Program-made: the position numbers and the translations under genes
Source of the DNA: Neobacillus mesonae
Lineage (GTDB): Bacteria; Bacillota; Bacilli; Paenibacillales; Paenibacillaceae
Assembly (NCBI GenBank): GCA_023715865.1
Contig: JAMBOW010000003.1
Location: 124,001 to 188,000 of the forward strand
Length of the DNA stretch: 64,000 bases
Direction of reading: 5' to 3'
Shown here: one piece after another, positions 25,886 through 35,540 of the stretch
Numbering within the stretch: the stretch's first letter is position 1
How the letters are laid out: every line of letters begins with the position of its first letter
Notes under the pieces: model-generated
The model's database searches: none
Told to the model about the DNA's origin: nothing
The model's input: only the letters and a program-made list of their open reading frames with translations

Positions 25886-26908
25886 TTAAGCTTGATTAAA
25901 AATTTCACTCAGCAATTTGATGGAATAAAGTCTGGCTTGATGATCGTAGATCGGGCTTGTAACGATGAACTCGTTAGCGCCAGTCTGTTTCAGGAGATGG
26001 TCCAGCTGGTCACGTACGCTTTCCTTATTCCCTATGACAGAATAGCTAAGCTGACTTTTGACGATAGCCTTCTCCTGCATATTCCAATCCAGTTCATCGA
26101 CTGGAGGCTGCATGAGCCCGAAGCGGCCTCTGATCATGTTCAGAAATTGTCTTTGGTGTGAAGTCGCAAGCTTGTGAGCCTCCGCATCCGTGTCCGCTAC
26201 GAAAGCGTTCAGAGCAACCATGGCATAGGGTTCCTCTAATACTTCCGAAGGTTGAAAATTGCTATAGTAGTAATCCAGCGCAGGCAGCAAATAATCTGGA
26301 GCAAAATGGCTGGCAAAAGAGAACGGCAGACCTTTGCGGGCTGCGAGCTCTGCACTGAAGCCGCTTGAGCCAAGCAGCCAGATCGGAATATCCAATCCAC
26401 GTCCAGGATATGCATGCACCTGCATAGATGAGGTGGACGTTGGTTTGAAATAATTTTGAAGCTCCTCAAGTCGCTGCGGGAAGTCCTGACCATCGCTTCC
26501 TGGACCACGGCGCAGTGCGCGGGAGGTCAGCTGATCAGAGCCTGGAGCACGGCCTAGACCGAGATCAATACGTCCCGGATACAAAGATTCGAGTGTGCCG
26601 AACTGCTCTGCAATGACAAGCGGAGCATGGTTTGGCAGCATAATGCCGCCGGAGCCGACGCGGATGCGTTTCGTTCCGCCTGCGATATGTCCGATAACAA
26701 CAGAGGTAGCGGAGCTGGCGATTCCCGGCATGTTGTGGTGCTCAGCGAGCCAGAAGCGGTTATAACCAAGCACATCTGCATGCTGGGCAAGCTCAAGCGA
26801 ATTGCGCAGACCAGTACTGATATTGGAGCCCTCTGTTACGGTAGCTAAATCAAGAATGGAGAAAGGGATATCCTTCAATTTTTTATGAGACGTACTTTCA
26901 GTAGTCAT
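25886..26908 (-). CDS. Luciferase-like (LLM) flavin-dependent oxidoreductase
   Basis: 340 residues. The sequence [61 protein letters not shown] and [43 protein letters not shown] is typical of the luciferase-like monooxygenase group related to YhbW/YwcH, which bind reduced FMN in a TIM barrel. The substrate is not predictable. An AGGAGG lies 14 bases upstream of the ATG, unusually far, and no closer in-frame start exists. It is a single gene. The region 26940-27120 holds its AT-rich promoter area. Confidence 0.82.
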   Translation of the reverse strand: MTTESTSHKKLKDIPFSILDLATVTEGSNISTGLRNSLELAQHADVLGYNRFWLAEHHNMPGIASSATSVVIGHIAGGTKRIRVGSGGIMLPNHAPLVIAEQFGTLESLYPGRIDLGLGRAPGSDQLTSRALRRGPGSDGQDFPQRLEELQNYFKPTSTSSMQVHAYPGRGLDIPIWLLGSSGFSAELAARKGLPFSFASHFAPDYLLPALDYYYSNFQPSEVLEEPYAMVALNAFVADTDAEAHKLATSHQRQFLNMIRGRFGLMQPPVDELDWNMQEKAIVKSQLSYSVIGNKESVRDQLDHLLKQTGANEFIVTSPIYDHQARLYSIKLLSEIFNQA

Positions 26909-27123
26909 GGATTCTTAGTGAACCTCCTTGTAAATAAGATGTATAGTAAATCTTTCAAGATGCGTTTTGCTTAGCAGTAACCCAAGAAAATTATTCTTTC
27001 ACGGGTAAATAAAAAAGAATAGCATTTCCATTATATCATAAACTATAGATATTTATATGAACCGTTATTAATCCCGCAGGAGAATGTTCCTGTTCATTAT
27101 ACGTAACAATGGACTCCAGCATA

Positions 27124-27163
27124 CAAAAAAACCGAGTCTGCGTTCAGTCAGCAGATTCGGCTT
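27124..27163 (-). terminator. Terminator of the LacI-family gene
   Basis: Minus strand AGCCGAATCTGC ... GCAGACTCGGTT followed by T7, 30 bp after the stop codon. Confidence 0.8.
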
Positions 27164-27191
27164 TATAAATGGAGCAACAGTGATATCTCTT

Positions 27192-28238
27192 TCAGGCTGT
27201 AGGCGGCGCTATCGTGCGGGTCATTTTCACGCTTGATTCCCTTACGATAAGTCGAGGCTCAAACTGAACCTTTTCATAAGGAGCGTTATTGTTCTCGCGG
27301 ATCCGCTTGATGAGCAGCTCAGTTGCAAGCCTTGCCACTTCATCACCGAGTATCGTTACCGAGCTGATTTGAGGCGTCGTAAGTGTCGTCCACAAATTGT
27401 TATCGATGCCTACCACGGCGACATCTTCAGGAACTTTTACCCCAAGCTCCTTGAATCGGTTTACGATGCCAATGGCAATCATATCGTTACAGGCATATAT
27501 GGCATCGGGCATGTCCTTAAGACTGTAGAAGTAATTGGCTGCATCGAAGCCGGTCTGCAGTGAAAAATCATCGCCGAAAAAAGTCAAAGAAATGTCGACA
27601 TGCGGCAGCGACCTTTCATAGGCAAGATAACGCTCCTCAATCATATCCTTCGCGGCACCGGCGTATGCAATGCGGGTTCGCCCGATTTTGATCAGATGCT
27701 CCATGACGAGCATGCCTTCCTGCTTCGACATGCATACAACATCTGCTTTGATCTCTGACCCTAATTTTTTGCCGTAATTAATGATAGATATAGGGACTGG
27801 TGATTTGCTAATCAAATCCGGCAATGTTTTGGGATAGGCAAGGGGAAGCATGATTAGTCCATCAACATGAAGCTTTTTCACTTCGCGTATCGTTTCGAGC
27901 TCGGTTCTCGCATTACCTGAAGTATTAATTTGGACGACCCTGTAGCCGTATTGCTTGGCGGACTGCTCTACTGACCAGGCGATCTCCGGCATTATCGCAT
28001 TTCGAATATCGGATACGACAAGGGCGATTTGGTTTGTCTGGCGCACTTTCAAGCTCTGGGCCGACGTATTAGGAGTAAAGCCAAGCTCTTCAATCGCCTG
28101 CATGACTTTTGCCTTCGTTTTAGCACTGATGCCGCTGGCATTATTAATTGCCCGGGACACCGTTGCTATGCCGACACCGGCTCTTTTGGCTACTTCTTCT
28201 ATTGTAATCTTTTTGGAAGGCATGCTGCTATTATCCAC
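27192..28238 (-). CDS. LacI-family transcriptional regulator
   Basis: About 348 residues. The GTG at 28238 follows GAGGT at a good distance; the ATG five codons later (MPSKKITIEEVAKRAG) has no ribosome site and longer readings are unlikely. The helix-turn-helix and hinge (IEEVAKRAGVGIATVSRAINNASGISAKT) precede a sugar-binding effector domain. The gene is divergent from a zinc alcohol dehydrogenase and both promoters carry a CGGAA(A/T)CGTTTCC palindrome. It is therefore probably an autoregulated repressor of that dehydrogenase. The inducer is unknown. Confidence 0.86.
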   Translation of the reverse strand: MDNSSMPSKKITIEEVAKRAGVGIATVSRAINNASGISAKTKAKVMQAIEELGFTPNTSAQSLKVRQTNQIALVVSDIRNAIMPEIAWSVEQSAKQYGYRVVQINTSGNARTELETIREVKKLHVDGLIMLPLAYPKTLPDLISKSPVPISIINYGKKLGSEIKADVVCMSKQEGMLVMEHLIKIGRTRIAYAGAAKDMIEERYLAYERSLPHVDISLTFFGDDFSLQTGFDAANYFYSLKDMPDAIYACNDMIAIGIVNRFKELGVKVPEDVAVVGIDNNLWTTLTTPQISSVTILGDEVARLATELLIKRIRENNNAPYEKVQFEPRLIVRESSVKMTRTIAPPTA

Positions 28239-28261
28239 GTTTATGATTACCTCACTTATTA

Positions 28262-28275
28262 CGGAATCGTTTCCG
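28262..28275. promoter_or_regulatory. LacI-type operator, regulator side
   Basis: CGGAATCGTTTCCG, 24 bp upstream of the regulator start, is a near-perfect palindrome around the central CG. Confidence 0.7.
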
Positions 28276-28513
28276 AGTAAATCATATTTTAATTTGATTT
28301 TGATTTCATTATACCATACAAAGTATGAGATCAATGGAAATTCGGCCTGCTCATGCTGATTACACTCTGATAAAAACAAAGCTTATCCGTAAACTGTCTA
28401 AGATTAAATTGTCATGAAAACATTAGTGCTGGCCGATCTTATCTTCAAAGTTTATGGGTAAAACAGCGAATTCAAGGAATTGACAAAATATTTGAAGTGT
28501 GACATATTTATTT

Positions 28514-28527
28514 CGGAAACGTTTCCT
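28514..28527. promoter_or_regulatory. LacI-type operator, dehydrogenase side
   Basis: CGGAAACGTTTCCT matches the site at 28262 at 12 of 14 positions and lies 88 bp before the dehydrogenase start. Confidence 0.7.
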
Positions 28528-28614
28528 AAAATATTTTGATTTAGGTGAGCTGAGCTGGAGTGCAGCAAAGTTGAATATGTGCGAAGTTTAATCTTAATTG
28601 AGGAGATGACCTAT

Positions 28615-29661
28615 ATGAAAGCGCTTAGATGGCATGGAGTTAAAGACTTGCGATTGGAACAAATCGAAGAACCGAAAGCAGCTGCAGGACAAGTGAAAAT
28701 TAAAGTGGAGTGGTGCGGCATTTGCGGCAGCGATCTGCATGAATATACAGCAGGCCCCATCTTCATTCCGGGTAAGGAGCAGCATCCGTTAACAGGAGAG
28801 AAGGCGCCAGTAACCATGGGGCATGAGTTCTCGGGACAAGTTGTTGAGATCGGTGAAGGTGTGACGAAGCTCAAAGCAGGGGATCGTGTTGTCGTTGAGC
28901 CGATTTTTAATTGTGGAAAGTGTACAGCTTGCAGACAGGGAAAATACAATTTGTGTGAAGATATGGGCTTTCTAGGACTCGCTGGGGGCGGCGGAGGTTT
29001 CTCCGAGTATGTAGCTGCAGCGGAGCATATGGTGCACAAAATTCCAGACAGTGTATCCTATGAGCAAGGCGCGCTGGTTGAGCCTTCGGCCGTTGCTCTC
29101 TATGCTGTGAGACAAAGTAAGCTGAAGGTTGGCGATAAAGCCGTTGTATTCGGTGCAGGGCCAATTGGGCTTCTAGTCATTGAAGCATTGAAAGCATCTG
29201 GCGCTTCTGAGATTTATGCAGTGGAGCTGTCGCCTGAACGTAAGCAAAAGGCAGAGGAACTGGGCGCGATCGCCATTGATCCGAAAGAATATGATGTGGT
29301 GAAAGAAATTCATAATCGTACGAGCGGCGGGGCCGATGTAGTCTTTGAAGTAACGGGTGTTCCTCCAGTGCTTGAGCAGGCGCTTGAATCGGTGAAAATC
29401 GGCGGAGAGCTTATGATCGTGAGCATATTTGAGCAGGAGGCTCCTATTAAGCCGAACAAAATTGTAATCCAGGAGCGAAGCATTTCAGGTATCATCGGTT
29501 ACCGTGATGTATTCCCGGCCGTCATCAGCCTGATGGAAAAGGGCTTCTTCCCGGCAGAGAAGCTGGTCACGAAGCGTATTTCTCTTGATGAGGTCATTGA
29601 TGAAGGCTTTGAAGGGCTGCTGAAAGAGAAAAACCAGGTGAAAATTTTGGTTAAAGCGTAG
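28615..29661 (+). CDS. bdhA: Zinc-dependent butanediol-type dehydrogenase
   Basis: 348 residues from the ATG eight bases after AGGAG. Medium-chain dehydrogenase: catalytic zinc ligands in CGICGSDLHE and MGHEFSG, four structural-zinc cysteines in NCGKCTACRQGKYNLCEDMG, and a Rossmann loop FGAGPIGLL. The pattern PGKEQHPLTGEKAPVTMGHEFSG is typical of (R,R)-butanediol dehydrogenases such as B. subtilis BdhA (YdjL). It would interconvert acetoin and 2,3-butanediol with NAD(H). A sorbitol-type polyol dehydrogenase is the alternative. The divergent LacI regulator makes a polyol or sugar inducer possible. Confidence 0.82.
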   Translation: MKALRWHGVKDLRLEQIEEPKAAAGQVKIKVEWCGICGSDLHEYTAGPIFIPGKEQHPLTGEKAPVTMGHEFSGQVVEIGEGVTKLKAGDRVVVEPIFNCGKCTACRQGKYNLCEDMGFLGLAGGGGGFSEYVAAAEHMVHKIPDSVSYEQGALVEPSAVALYAVRQSKLKVGDKAVVFGAGPIGLLVIEALKASGASEIYAVELSPERKQKAEELGAIAIDPKEYDVVKEIHNRTSGGADVVFEVTGVPPVLEQALESVKIGGELMIVSIFEQEAPIKPNKIVIQERSISGIIGYRDVFPAVISLMEKGFFPAEKLVTKRISLDEVIDEGFEGLLKEKNQVKILVKA

Positions 29662-29675
29662 CTCTTCTAAATATC

Positions 29676-29720
29676 AGCTTTCCACAAGTTCTAAACTTAG
29701 ACTTGTGGGAAGCTTTTTTT
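29676..29720 (+). terminator. Terminator after bdhA
   Basis: AGCTTTCCACAAGT ... ACTTGTGGGAAGCT stem then T7. Confidence 0.9.
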
Positions 29721-29878
29721 GTTATAGCGGAGGCTGCTAGAGTTCATACTCAGTTCATTATTTCGGGATATAGTTTAAGCTATAATCAAGCCTTTTTAGA
29801 ACCGTTTGGTATATGTTTATCTTTGTTGATAAGATAATAAAAAAATAAGGTCGGGCTAAGCGGGAAGGAGAACCATAG

Positions 29879-30553
29879 ATGGCCAGAATTCTAATTGTAG
29901 ATGATGACGCTCATATTCGTGAGCTTATTTCTTTATTTTTAAAACGGGAAGGACTCGATATATATGAGGCAGCGGATGGGGAGGATGCGCTCAAGCTGCT
30001 CGATACGGTAAGGCCTGATCTAGCTGTCATTGATATTATGATGCCTAATATGGATGGCTGGGAGCTTTGCAGCCACCTGCGGGCAGCCAGTGACATTCCG
30101 ATTCTGATGCTGACGGCAAAAGGAGAAACTCATGACAAGGTAAAAGGCTTTGGCCTGGGTACGGATGATTATATGGTGAAGCCCTTTGCACCACAGGAGC
30201 TTGTCGTAAGAGTGAAGGCGCTCCTTAAGAGGTACAGAGTATCTATAGATAAGTCAATAAAGGTTGGAAAGATAACACTGGATCGCCTGTCTTTTCAGGT
30301 GGTCACTGAGCAGAGTCATACCACACTTCCTTTAAAAGAATTCGAGCTGCTGTACAAGCTTGCCAGCTATTCCGGGATCACCTTTAGCCGGGAGCAGTTG
30401 ATAGAAGACATATGGGGAATGGATTACGAAGGTGATGAGCGCACGGTGGATGTGCATGTAAAGCGGTTAAGGGAAAGATTCCCTGAAGCAGAAGCGGGTT
30501 TTAGAATTGTGACCATTCGCGGTCTGGGTTATCGGCTGGAGGAGCTGGCATGA
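29879..30553 (+). CDS. Response regulator, OmpR family
   Basis: 224 residues. Receiver domain with acidic pocket DDD (residues 8-10), phospho-Asp in AVIDIMMPNMDG, Thr in LTAKGE and Lys in DYMVKPF. The C-terminal winged helix (LTKEFELLYKLAS-type, REQLIEDIWGMDYEGDERTVDVHVKRLRERF) binds DNA. The start follows GGGAAGGAG. The stop overlaps the kinase start by four bases. The signal and targets are unknown. Confidence 0.93.
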   Translation: MARILIVDDDAHIRELISLFLKREGLDIYEAADGEDALKLLDTVRPDLAVIDIMMPNMDGWELCSHLRAASDIPILMLTAKGETHDKVKGFGLGTDDYMVKPFAPQELVVRVKALLKRYRVSIDKSIKVGKITLDRLSFQVVTEQSHTTLPLKEFELLYKLASYSGITFSREQLIEDIWGMDYEGDERTVDVHVKRLRERFPEAEAGFRIVTIRGLGYRLEELA

Positions 30554-31938
30554 TCCGGAGCCTGTATGTACGGGTGGTGCTTACTTTTATCGCTGTCGTT
30601 ATCGTCAGTCTTTTTGTGTCATCCTTGTTTGCACAGCGCTGGTTTGAAAAGGATGTAAACCGTGGAATGTCCGATGAGCTGATGAGCGACGGCGGTAAAA
30701 TACAGGAGCTTTATAACAACTGGAGGCCTGAGGATTTGAACGTATTCCTTGCTCAGGCAGGTAGTATGATGCGCGGTCTTCACATTTCACTTGTTGATAA
30801 AGAAGGGAATGTGATGGACAACAACACTCTGTCAGAAGAGGGGACTCCTCCAGTGATGAATGACCAGTTTATGGAGCGGGCCCGCGAGGTGCTGAATGGC
30901 TCGGAGGTCATTATAGAGGAAACGATGCCGGAGGGCGGGGCTGTTCGGCCGGTGGCTGTCGGCATGCCGCTGGAAACGGATGAAGGGCGCTATGTTATGT
31001 ATTTGCAGCCTAATCTGATGCCCCAGCGTGAGGATTTTCGCCGGAACAACGACATTATTAATTCCAGCTTTCTCATTGTCGGCAGTGTGCTGATTCTGAT
31101 GGCATCCAGTTTTCTCGTGCGTCCGCTCAAGAAGATGACCAGCGCTACCCGGCAGATTGCCCGGGGGGATTTCAGGGTCAACCTCCGCATGAACAGGAGG
31201 GATGAGATCGGCGAACTGGCTGACAGCATTCATCATATGGCACATGAACTTGGGGCACTGGAACAAATGAGGAAGGATTTTGTATCCAATGTCTCCCATG
31301 AGATGCAAACTCCACTGACTTCTATCCATGGCTTCTCACAAGCACTGACGATTGATAAATTAAGTGATGAGGAGCGGATAAGATATGCCAGTATTATCGA
31401 AACGGAGAGTGAACGGCTGTCACGTTTGATTCGGAATTTACTTAAACTGTCTTCGCTTGATTCGGATAAACATCCGTTTCAACCGGAACATTACCGCCTT
31501 GACCGCCAGCTTCGAGAGGTTATTATTTTATGTGAACCGCTATGGACGGGCAAAAGGATTACGCTTAATTTGGAATTGCAGGAGCTTCTGATTTATGCGG
31601 ACCGGGATCAAATGAGCCAGGTATGGACCAATCTCATCCATAATGCGATCAAATTTTCACCGGAAGGTGAAAGCATCGAGATTTCGATGACGCGTGATCG
31701 AGGTTATGCAGTTGTTTCGATTCAGGATCATGGTGTAGGGATGGTGGAGGAAGATCTGCAGCGGATATTTGAGCGCTTCTACAAGGCAGATGTGTCTCGT
31801 AACCGATATGAGGGCAGCGGCCTGGGATTATCCATTGCGAAGAAAATTATGGATATTCACGAGGGGAGTATCCAGGTGGAATCAGAGTTTGGAAAAGGTA
31901 CAGTATTCAAAGTGTATATTCCGCTCGATATGGGCTGA
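30550..31938 (+). CDS. Sensor histidine kinase
   Basis: 462 residues. Two membrane helices (8-28 and about 170-190) bracket a 140-residue extracytoplasmic domain with no recognised fold. A HAMP domain follows (LVRPLKKMTSATRQIARGDF), then HisKA with the phosphorylated His in NVSHEMQTPLTSIHGF (a variant of HELRTPL), then the ATPase lobe with N box NLIHNAIKFSP, G1 QDHGVGM and G2 GSGLGLSIAKKI. It phosphorylates the regulator encoded by the overlapping upstream gene. No transporter or effector operon is adjacent to suggest the signal. Confidence 0.93.
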   Translation: MIRSLYVRVVLTFIAVVIVSLFVSSLFAQRWFEKDVNRGMSDELMSDGGKIQELYNNWRPEDLNVFLAQAGSMMRGLHISLVDKEGNVMDNNTLSEEGTPPVMNDQFMERAREVLNGSEVIIEETMPEGGAVRPVAVGMPLETDEGRYVMYLQPNLMPQREDFRRNNDIINSSFLIVGSVLILMASSFLVRPLKKMTSATRQIARGDFRVNLRMNRRDEIGELADSIHHMAHELGALEQMRKDFVSNVSHEMQTPLTSIHGFSQALTIDKLSDEERIRYASIIETESERLSRLIRNLLKLSSLDSDKHPFQPEHYRLDRQLREVIILCEPLWTGKRITLNLELQELLIYADRDQMSQVWTNLIHNAIKFSPEGESIEISMTRDRGYAVVSIQDHGVGMVEEDLQRIFERFYKADVSRNRYEGSGLGLSIAKKIMDIHEGSIQVESEFGKGTVFKVYIPLDMG

Positions 31939-31996
31939 CATTAATTACAGCGGCCCCTTCTAGTACTCTGGCTATTAAGCAATCTAGTGCTGAGAA

Positions 31997-32036
31997 TTGA
32001 CTTTTGGATAACATGTAACTACAATAGTTACATGTT
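31997..32036 (+). promoter_or_regulatory. Promoter with overlapping palindromic operator
   Basis: -35 TTGACT (31997-32002), 17 bp, -10 TACAAT (32020-32025). A palindrome with 12-bp arms, AACATGTAACTA-CAA-TAGTTACATGTT (32010-32036), covers the -10 completely, so a repressor bound here would block RNA polymerase. Two copies of ATGTTATTTGC follow in tandem at 32032-32053. Confidence 0.75.
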
Positions 32037-32103
32037 ATTTGCATGTTATTTGCATACAACAAACGGCTATAAAGACTAACCATAAACCTAGGAGGAATTG
32101 AAT

Positions 32104-32958
32104 ATGAAAATTGGATTAACAGGAGCAACGGGCCATTTTGGCTCCATTGTTGCAGAGACCTTGCTAAAAACAATACCTGCCGGTGACCTTATCATCAGTG
32201 TTCGCAATCCGGAAAAGGCGGAGGAGCTTAAAAGCCGCGGCGTAGAGGTCCGTCATGGAGATTTCGATCAGCCCAGCACGCTTGAAGCGGCATTTGAAGG
32301 ATTGGACCGGCTGCTGATCGTGTCTGCTGACGGGGATAATGATACTAGAATTCGCCAGCATAAGGCTGCAGTGGCAGCAGCTAAAAAAGCAGGTGTCCGT
32401 TTTATTGCCTACACCAGCGTAGGTAACGCGGATAAGAGCGAGCTGTTCCTTGCTGAAGTGCACCGCATAACGGAGGAGGAGATTCGTAATTCCGGAATTC
32501 CATACAGCTTTCTGCGGAATAACTGGTACTTGGAGAATGAAGCCGGCTCTATCCAGGGCGCGCTGGCAGGTGCCCCTTGGGTGACCTCGGCTGGCCCAGG
32601 CAAAGTAGGATGGGCGACACGCCGTGATTATGCAGAGGCTGCTGCAAACGTCCTGAGGGAAGAGGGGCATGAGAACACTGTATACGAGCTGTCTGGTAAG
32701 CCTTTAACTCAAGAGGAGCTAGCCAAGATTGTGGCGGATGTGATCGGTAAGGAAGTTTCGGTACAGCAGGTCGATGACGATACTTATGCTAACATTATGG
32801 CAGGTGTCGGCGTACCGGAAGCAGCGCTTCCGATCGTTGTGGCTATTCAGCGCGGTATCCGCGAAGGGTGGCTCGATATTGAAAGCGGAGATCTAGAGAA
32901 ACTGCTGCAGCGGCCAGCTGCAACGATGGCAGATGGTATTCGCGAGCTAATTAAATAA
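32104..32958 (+). CDS. NAD(P)H:quinone oxidoreductase-like protein, NmrA family
   Basis: 284 residues; the ATG at 32104 follows AGGAGG. The N terminus KIGLTGATGHFGSIVAETLL is the NmrA/extended short-chain dehydrogenase Rossmann loop. The rest (RFIAYTSVGNADKSELFLAEVHRITEEEIRNSGIPYSFLRNNWYLENEAGSI) is close in pattern to QorB/YtfG-type quinone oxidoreductases. It probably reduces quinones with NADPH in the cytosol. A tight palindromic operator at its promoter suggests induction by an electrophile or quinone through a repressor encoded elsewhere. Confidence 0.82.
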   Translation: MKIGLTGATGHFGSIVAETLLKTIPAGDLIISVRNPEKAEELKSRGVEVRHGDFDQPSTLEAAFEGLDRLLIVSADGDNDTRIRQHKAAVAAAKKAGVRFIAYTSVGNADKSELFLAEVHRITEEEIRNSGIPYSFLRNNWYLENEAGSIQGALAGAPWVTSAGPGKVGWATRRDYAEAAANVLREEGHENTVYELSGKPLTQEELAKIVADVIGKEVSVQQVDDDTYANIMAGVGVPEAALPIVVAIQRGIREGWLDIESGDLEKLLQRPAATMADGIRELIK

Positions 32959-32978
32959 GAATAGCTGAATAAGCTAAG

Positions 32979-33023
32979 AAGGAGCAGTTCATGGTATAAC
33001 GCCATGAATCTGCTCCTTCGTTA
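32979..33023. terminator. Bidirectional terminator
   Basis: GAAGGAGCAG-TTCATGG ... CCATGAA-TC-TGCTCCTTC hairpin between two convergent genes. Confidence 0.75.
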
Positions 33024-33032
33024 TTTCAAGAC

Positions 33033-35540
33033 TTAAATAAACAGGTTAATGCCTGATTGATCAGCTTGACCGAGGTAGTAACCGACCCCGCCGATTTTGA
33101 TTCCATCAATCAGCTCTTCTTTTTGGATCCCCATAACATCCATCGACATTTGGCAGGCTACAATCTCTACGCCTTGGGAGACGGCAGTGTCCATCAGCTC
33201 TTCCAGCGAGGAGATATTGCTGTTCTTCATTACACCGCGAATCATCTTGGAGCCGGCACCCAGCATGTTCATGCGGGAGAGCGGTAGCTTTTGGCTGCCC
33301 CTTGGCATCATGAGTCCAAACATGCGTCCCATAATATTTTTCTTCACGTGAACCTGTTCGGATTTGCGAAGAATATTGAGCCCCCAGAAGGTGAAGAACA
33401 TTGTTACTTTTTTTCCGCTGGCGGCCGCCCCGTTAGCAATGATGAAAGAAGCGATCGCTTTATCCAGATCGCCGCTGAACACCACCATCGTTGTGCCTTC
33501 CGGTCTGCTGACAGATGGGGTCTCTGCGTCTTGTGCTGAAGGTTTCTCTTTAGCACCGTCTTTTTGCAATAGCGCTGTTACTTCTCCGTTCGAGTGTTTT
33601 TCAACTACAAGGGCAGCGTGTCCTGACATACGGGCAAATGATTTAACATCCTCATAGAAACCCGGATCTGTTGCCGTGATGTGAAGGATTTGGCCAGCTG
33701 CAAGTTGATCCATCGCCTGCTTTGCTTCAATGAGCGGTCCCGGACAGGATAAGCCGCACGCATCAAGCTTGATGTCAGCATGAAACTTGGAATTCACTGC
33801 AATAGGCTTCGCCAAGGGTACGGGATTCGTATCTTCATCTGAAGGTAATACAGAATGATGATTTATCGGAGTATCGGACGGTTGATGAAATACCTCTTTA
33901 GGCTTAAATTTACTCATCATGTATGTCTTGTATCCTCCTGTCAGATTCCGTACCTTAAATCCATGCTGCTGCAGAATACGGGCTGATGTGTAGCCGCGGA
34001 GTCCTACTTGGCAGTACACCCAAATTTCCTTCTCTGGATCAAGCTCGTCTAGACGAGCTCTCAGCTCATCCACCGGAATATTAATTGAGTCTTTAATATG
34101 CCCATTCTGATGCTCAAGTTCTGATCTGACATCAACAAGCATCGTGGTTTCTGGAATCCGTTTCTTCAGATCTTCGCTCACAAACACTTTTGTTTTGCCT
34201 GTCATTACATTTTCAGCGACATATCCGAGCATATTCACGGGATCTTTGGCTGATGAGAAGGGCGGCGCATAGGCCAGGTCCAGCTCGGTTAAATCTGTGA
34301 CAGTACCGCCAAAGTGAAGCACAGCTGCAATATCATCAATTCGTTTGTCCACCCCTGTACGACCCACTGCTGAAGCGCCCAAAATCTTACCCTGCTTATC
34401 AAACATCAGCTTCATGGTGAGAGGAGATGCTCCTGGATAATAGGCCGCATGCGCATTGGGATGTACATAAACGGTGTTGTATTCTATCCCTTGTTCTTGC
34501 AGCATTTTTTCGCTGTATCCGGTTTGTGCTCCGGTCAAATTAAACACCTTGATAATGGAGGTGCCTTGTGAAGCCCTGTATGTGGTATCAAAACCTGCAA
34601 TACGGTCAGCCACTATTCTTCCTTGCTTATTGGCAGGGCCGGCAAGAGGGATCGCAGTTATACGATCCTTTGCATGGATCTCTACCGCGTCTCCCACTGC
34701 ATAAACACCTTCGACACGGGTCTCGAGTGCATCATTCACCTGAATATGACCTCGCTCACCGAGCTGAATTCCGCTTCCTGCTAGAAAGCGGGTATCCGGT
34801 GCTACGCCTACTGCCAAAATAACAATGTCGCTAAGAAGCGAGTTCCCGCTGTTCAGCATAAGCTCAACTTGCTTTCCATGCTCCTTGAAAGCGCGGACTG
34901 TATCGTTAAAAACAAGCCCTACGCCTTGCTCTTCCATTTCCTTAGCCAGCATATCCGCTATTTCTCGGTCAAAGGATTTCATGAGCTGGGACCCCGATTG
35001 AACGAGAGTGACCTCTAGTCCGGCCAGTTTCAGATTTTCGGCCATTTCGACACCGATATAACCTCCGCCGATGACAACCGCAGTGCGGGTATCCGGGGAA
35101 ATCACTTGTTCCTTAATCCGGTCCGTGTCAGGAATATTGCGTACCGAATAAATTTGAGGATGATCAATTCCCGGCAAGTCGGGCCGAATCGGTCTTGCGC
35201 CAGGTGAGAGCACGAGTGCGTCATAGCTTTCCTCGTACGTTCCTTGTTCTGCGCTCCGGACGATTACTTTTTTGGCTGACGTGTCGATAGATATTACCTC
35301 GCTTCGGGTGCGAATATCCAGGTTAAATCGTTTGGTCATGGCCTCTGGTGTTTGTACGATCAGCTTAGATCGGTCCTGAATTGTATTTCCGATATAGTAG
35401 GGGAGACCGCAATTGGCAAAGGAAATATACTCATCCCGTTCAAACATAACAATATGTGCCTCTTCATCCAGCCGGCGCAAACGTGCAGCCGCAGAAGCTC
35501 CGCCTGCAACACCTCCGACGATGATTACCTTTTTACTCAT
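33033..35540 (-). CDS. CoA-disulfide reductase / rhodanese / TusA / DsrE fusion
   Basis: 835 residues with four modules. Residues 1-450 are a FAD/NAD(P)-dependent disulfide reductase with VGGVAGGASAAARLRR, the active Cys in SFANCGLPYYIG and the FAD loop VYAVGDA. Residues about 455-550 are a rhodanese domain (LVDVRSELEHQNGHI, active Cys in VYCQVGLRG). Residues about 590-660 are TusA-like (DACGLSCPGPLIEAKQAM, with the CPxP cysteine). Residues about 680-835 are a DsrE/F-like domain (VVFSGDLDKAIASFIIANGA). It likely handles CoA or small-molecule persulfides and passes sulfane sulfur between its domains. It is coupled by an 8-bp overlap to an upstream ArsR regulator. Confidence 0.88.
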   Translation of the reverse strand: MSKKVIIVGGVAGGASAAARLRRLDEEAHIVMFERDEYISFANCGLPYYIGNTIQDRSKLIVQTPEAMTKRFNLDIRTRSEVISIDTSAKKVIVRSAEQGTYEESYDALVLSPGARPIRPDLPGIDHPQIYSVRNIPDTDRIKEQVISPDTRTAVVIGGGYIGVEMAENLKLAGLEVTLVQSGSQLMKSFDREIADMLAKEMEEQGVGLVFNDTVRAFKEHGKQVELMLNSGNSLLSDIVILAVGVAPDTRFLAGSGIQLGERGHIQVNDALETRVEGVYAVGDAVEIHAKDRITAIPLAGPANKQGRIVADRIAGFDTTYRASQGTSIIKVFNLTGAQTGYSEKMLQEQGIEYNTVYVHPNAHAAYYPGASPLTMKLMFDKQGKILGASAVGRTGVDKRIDDIAAVLHFGGTVTDLTELDLAYAPPFSSAKDPVNMLGYVAENVMTGKTKVFVSEDLKKRIPETTMLVDVRSELEHQNGHIKDSINIPVDELRARLDELDPEKEIWVYCQVGLRGYTSARILQQHGFKVRNLTGGYKTYMMSKFKPKEVFHQPSDTPINHHSVLPSDEDTNPVPLAKPIAVNSKFHADIKLDACGLSCPGPLIEAKQAMDQLAAGQILHITATDPGFYEDVKSFARMSGHAALVVEKHSNGEVTALLQKDGAKEKPSAQDAETPSVSRPEGTTMVVFSGDLDKAIASFIIANGAAASGKKVTMFFTFWGLNILRKSEQVHVKKNIMGRMFGLMMPRGSQKLPLSRMNMLGAGSKMIRGVMKNSNISSLEELMDTAVSQGVEIVACQMSMDVMGIQKEELIDGIKIGGVGYYLGQADQSGINLFI

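Noticed and set aside
27192..28379. Longer reading of the LacI regulator with 47 extra residues
   Set aside because: The extra part crosses the operator and promoter and is not LacI-like; start set at GTG 28238.
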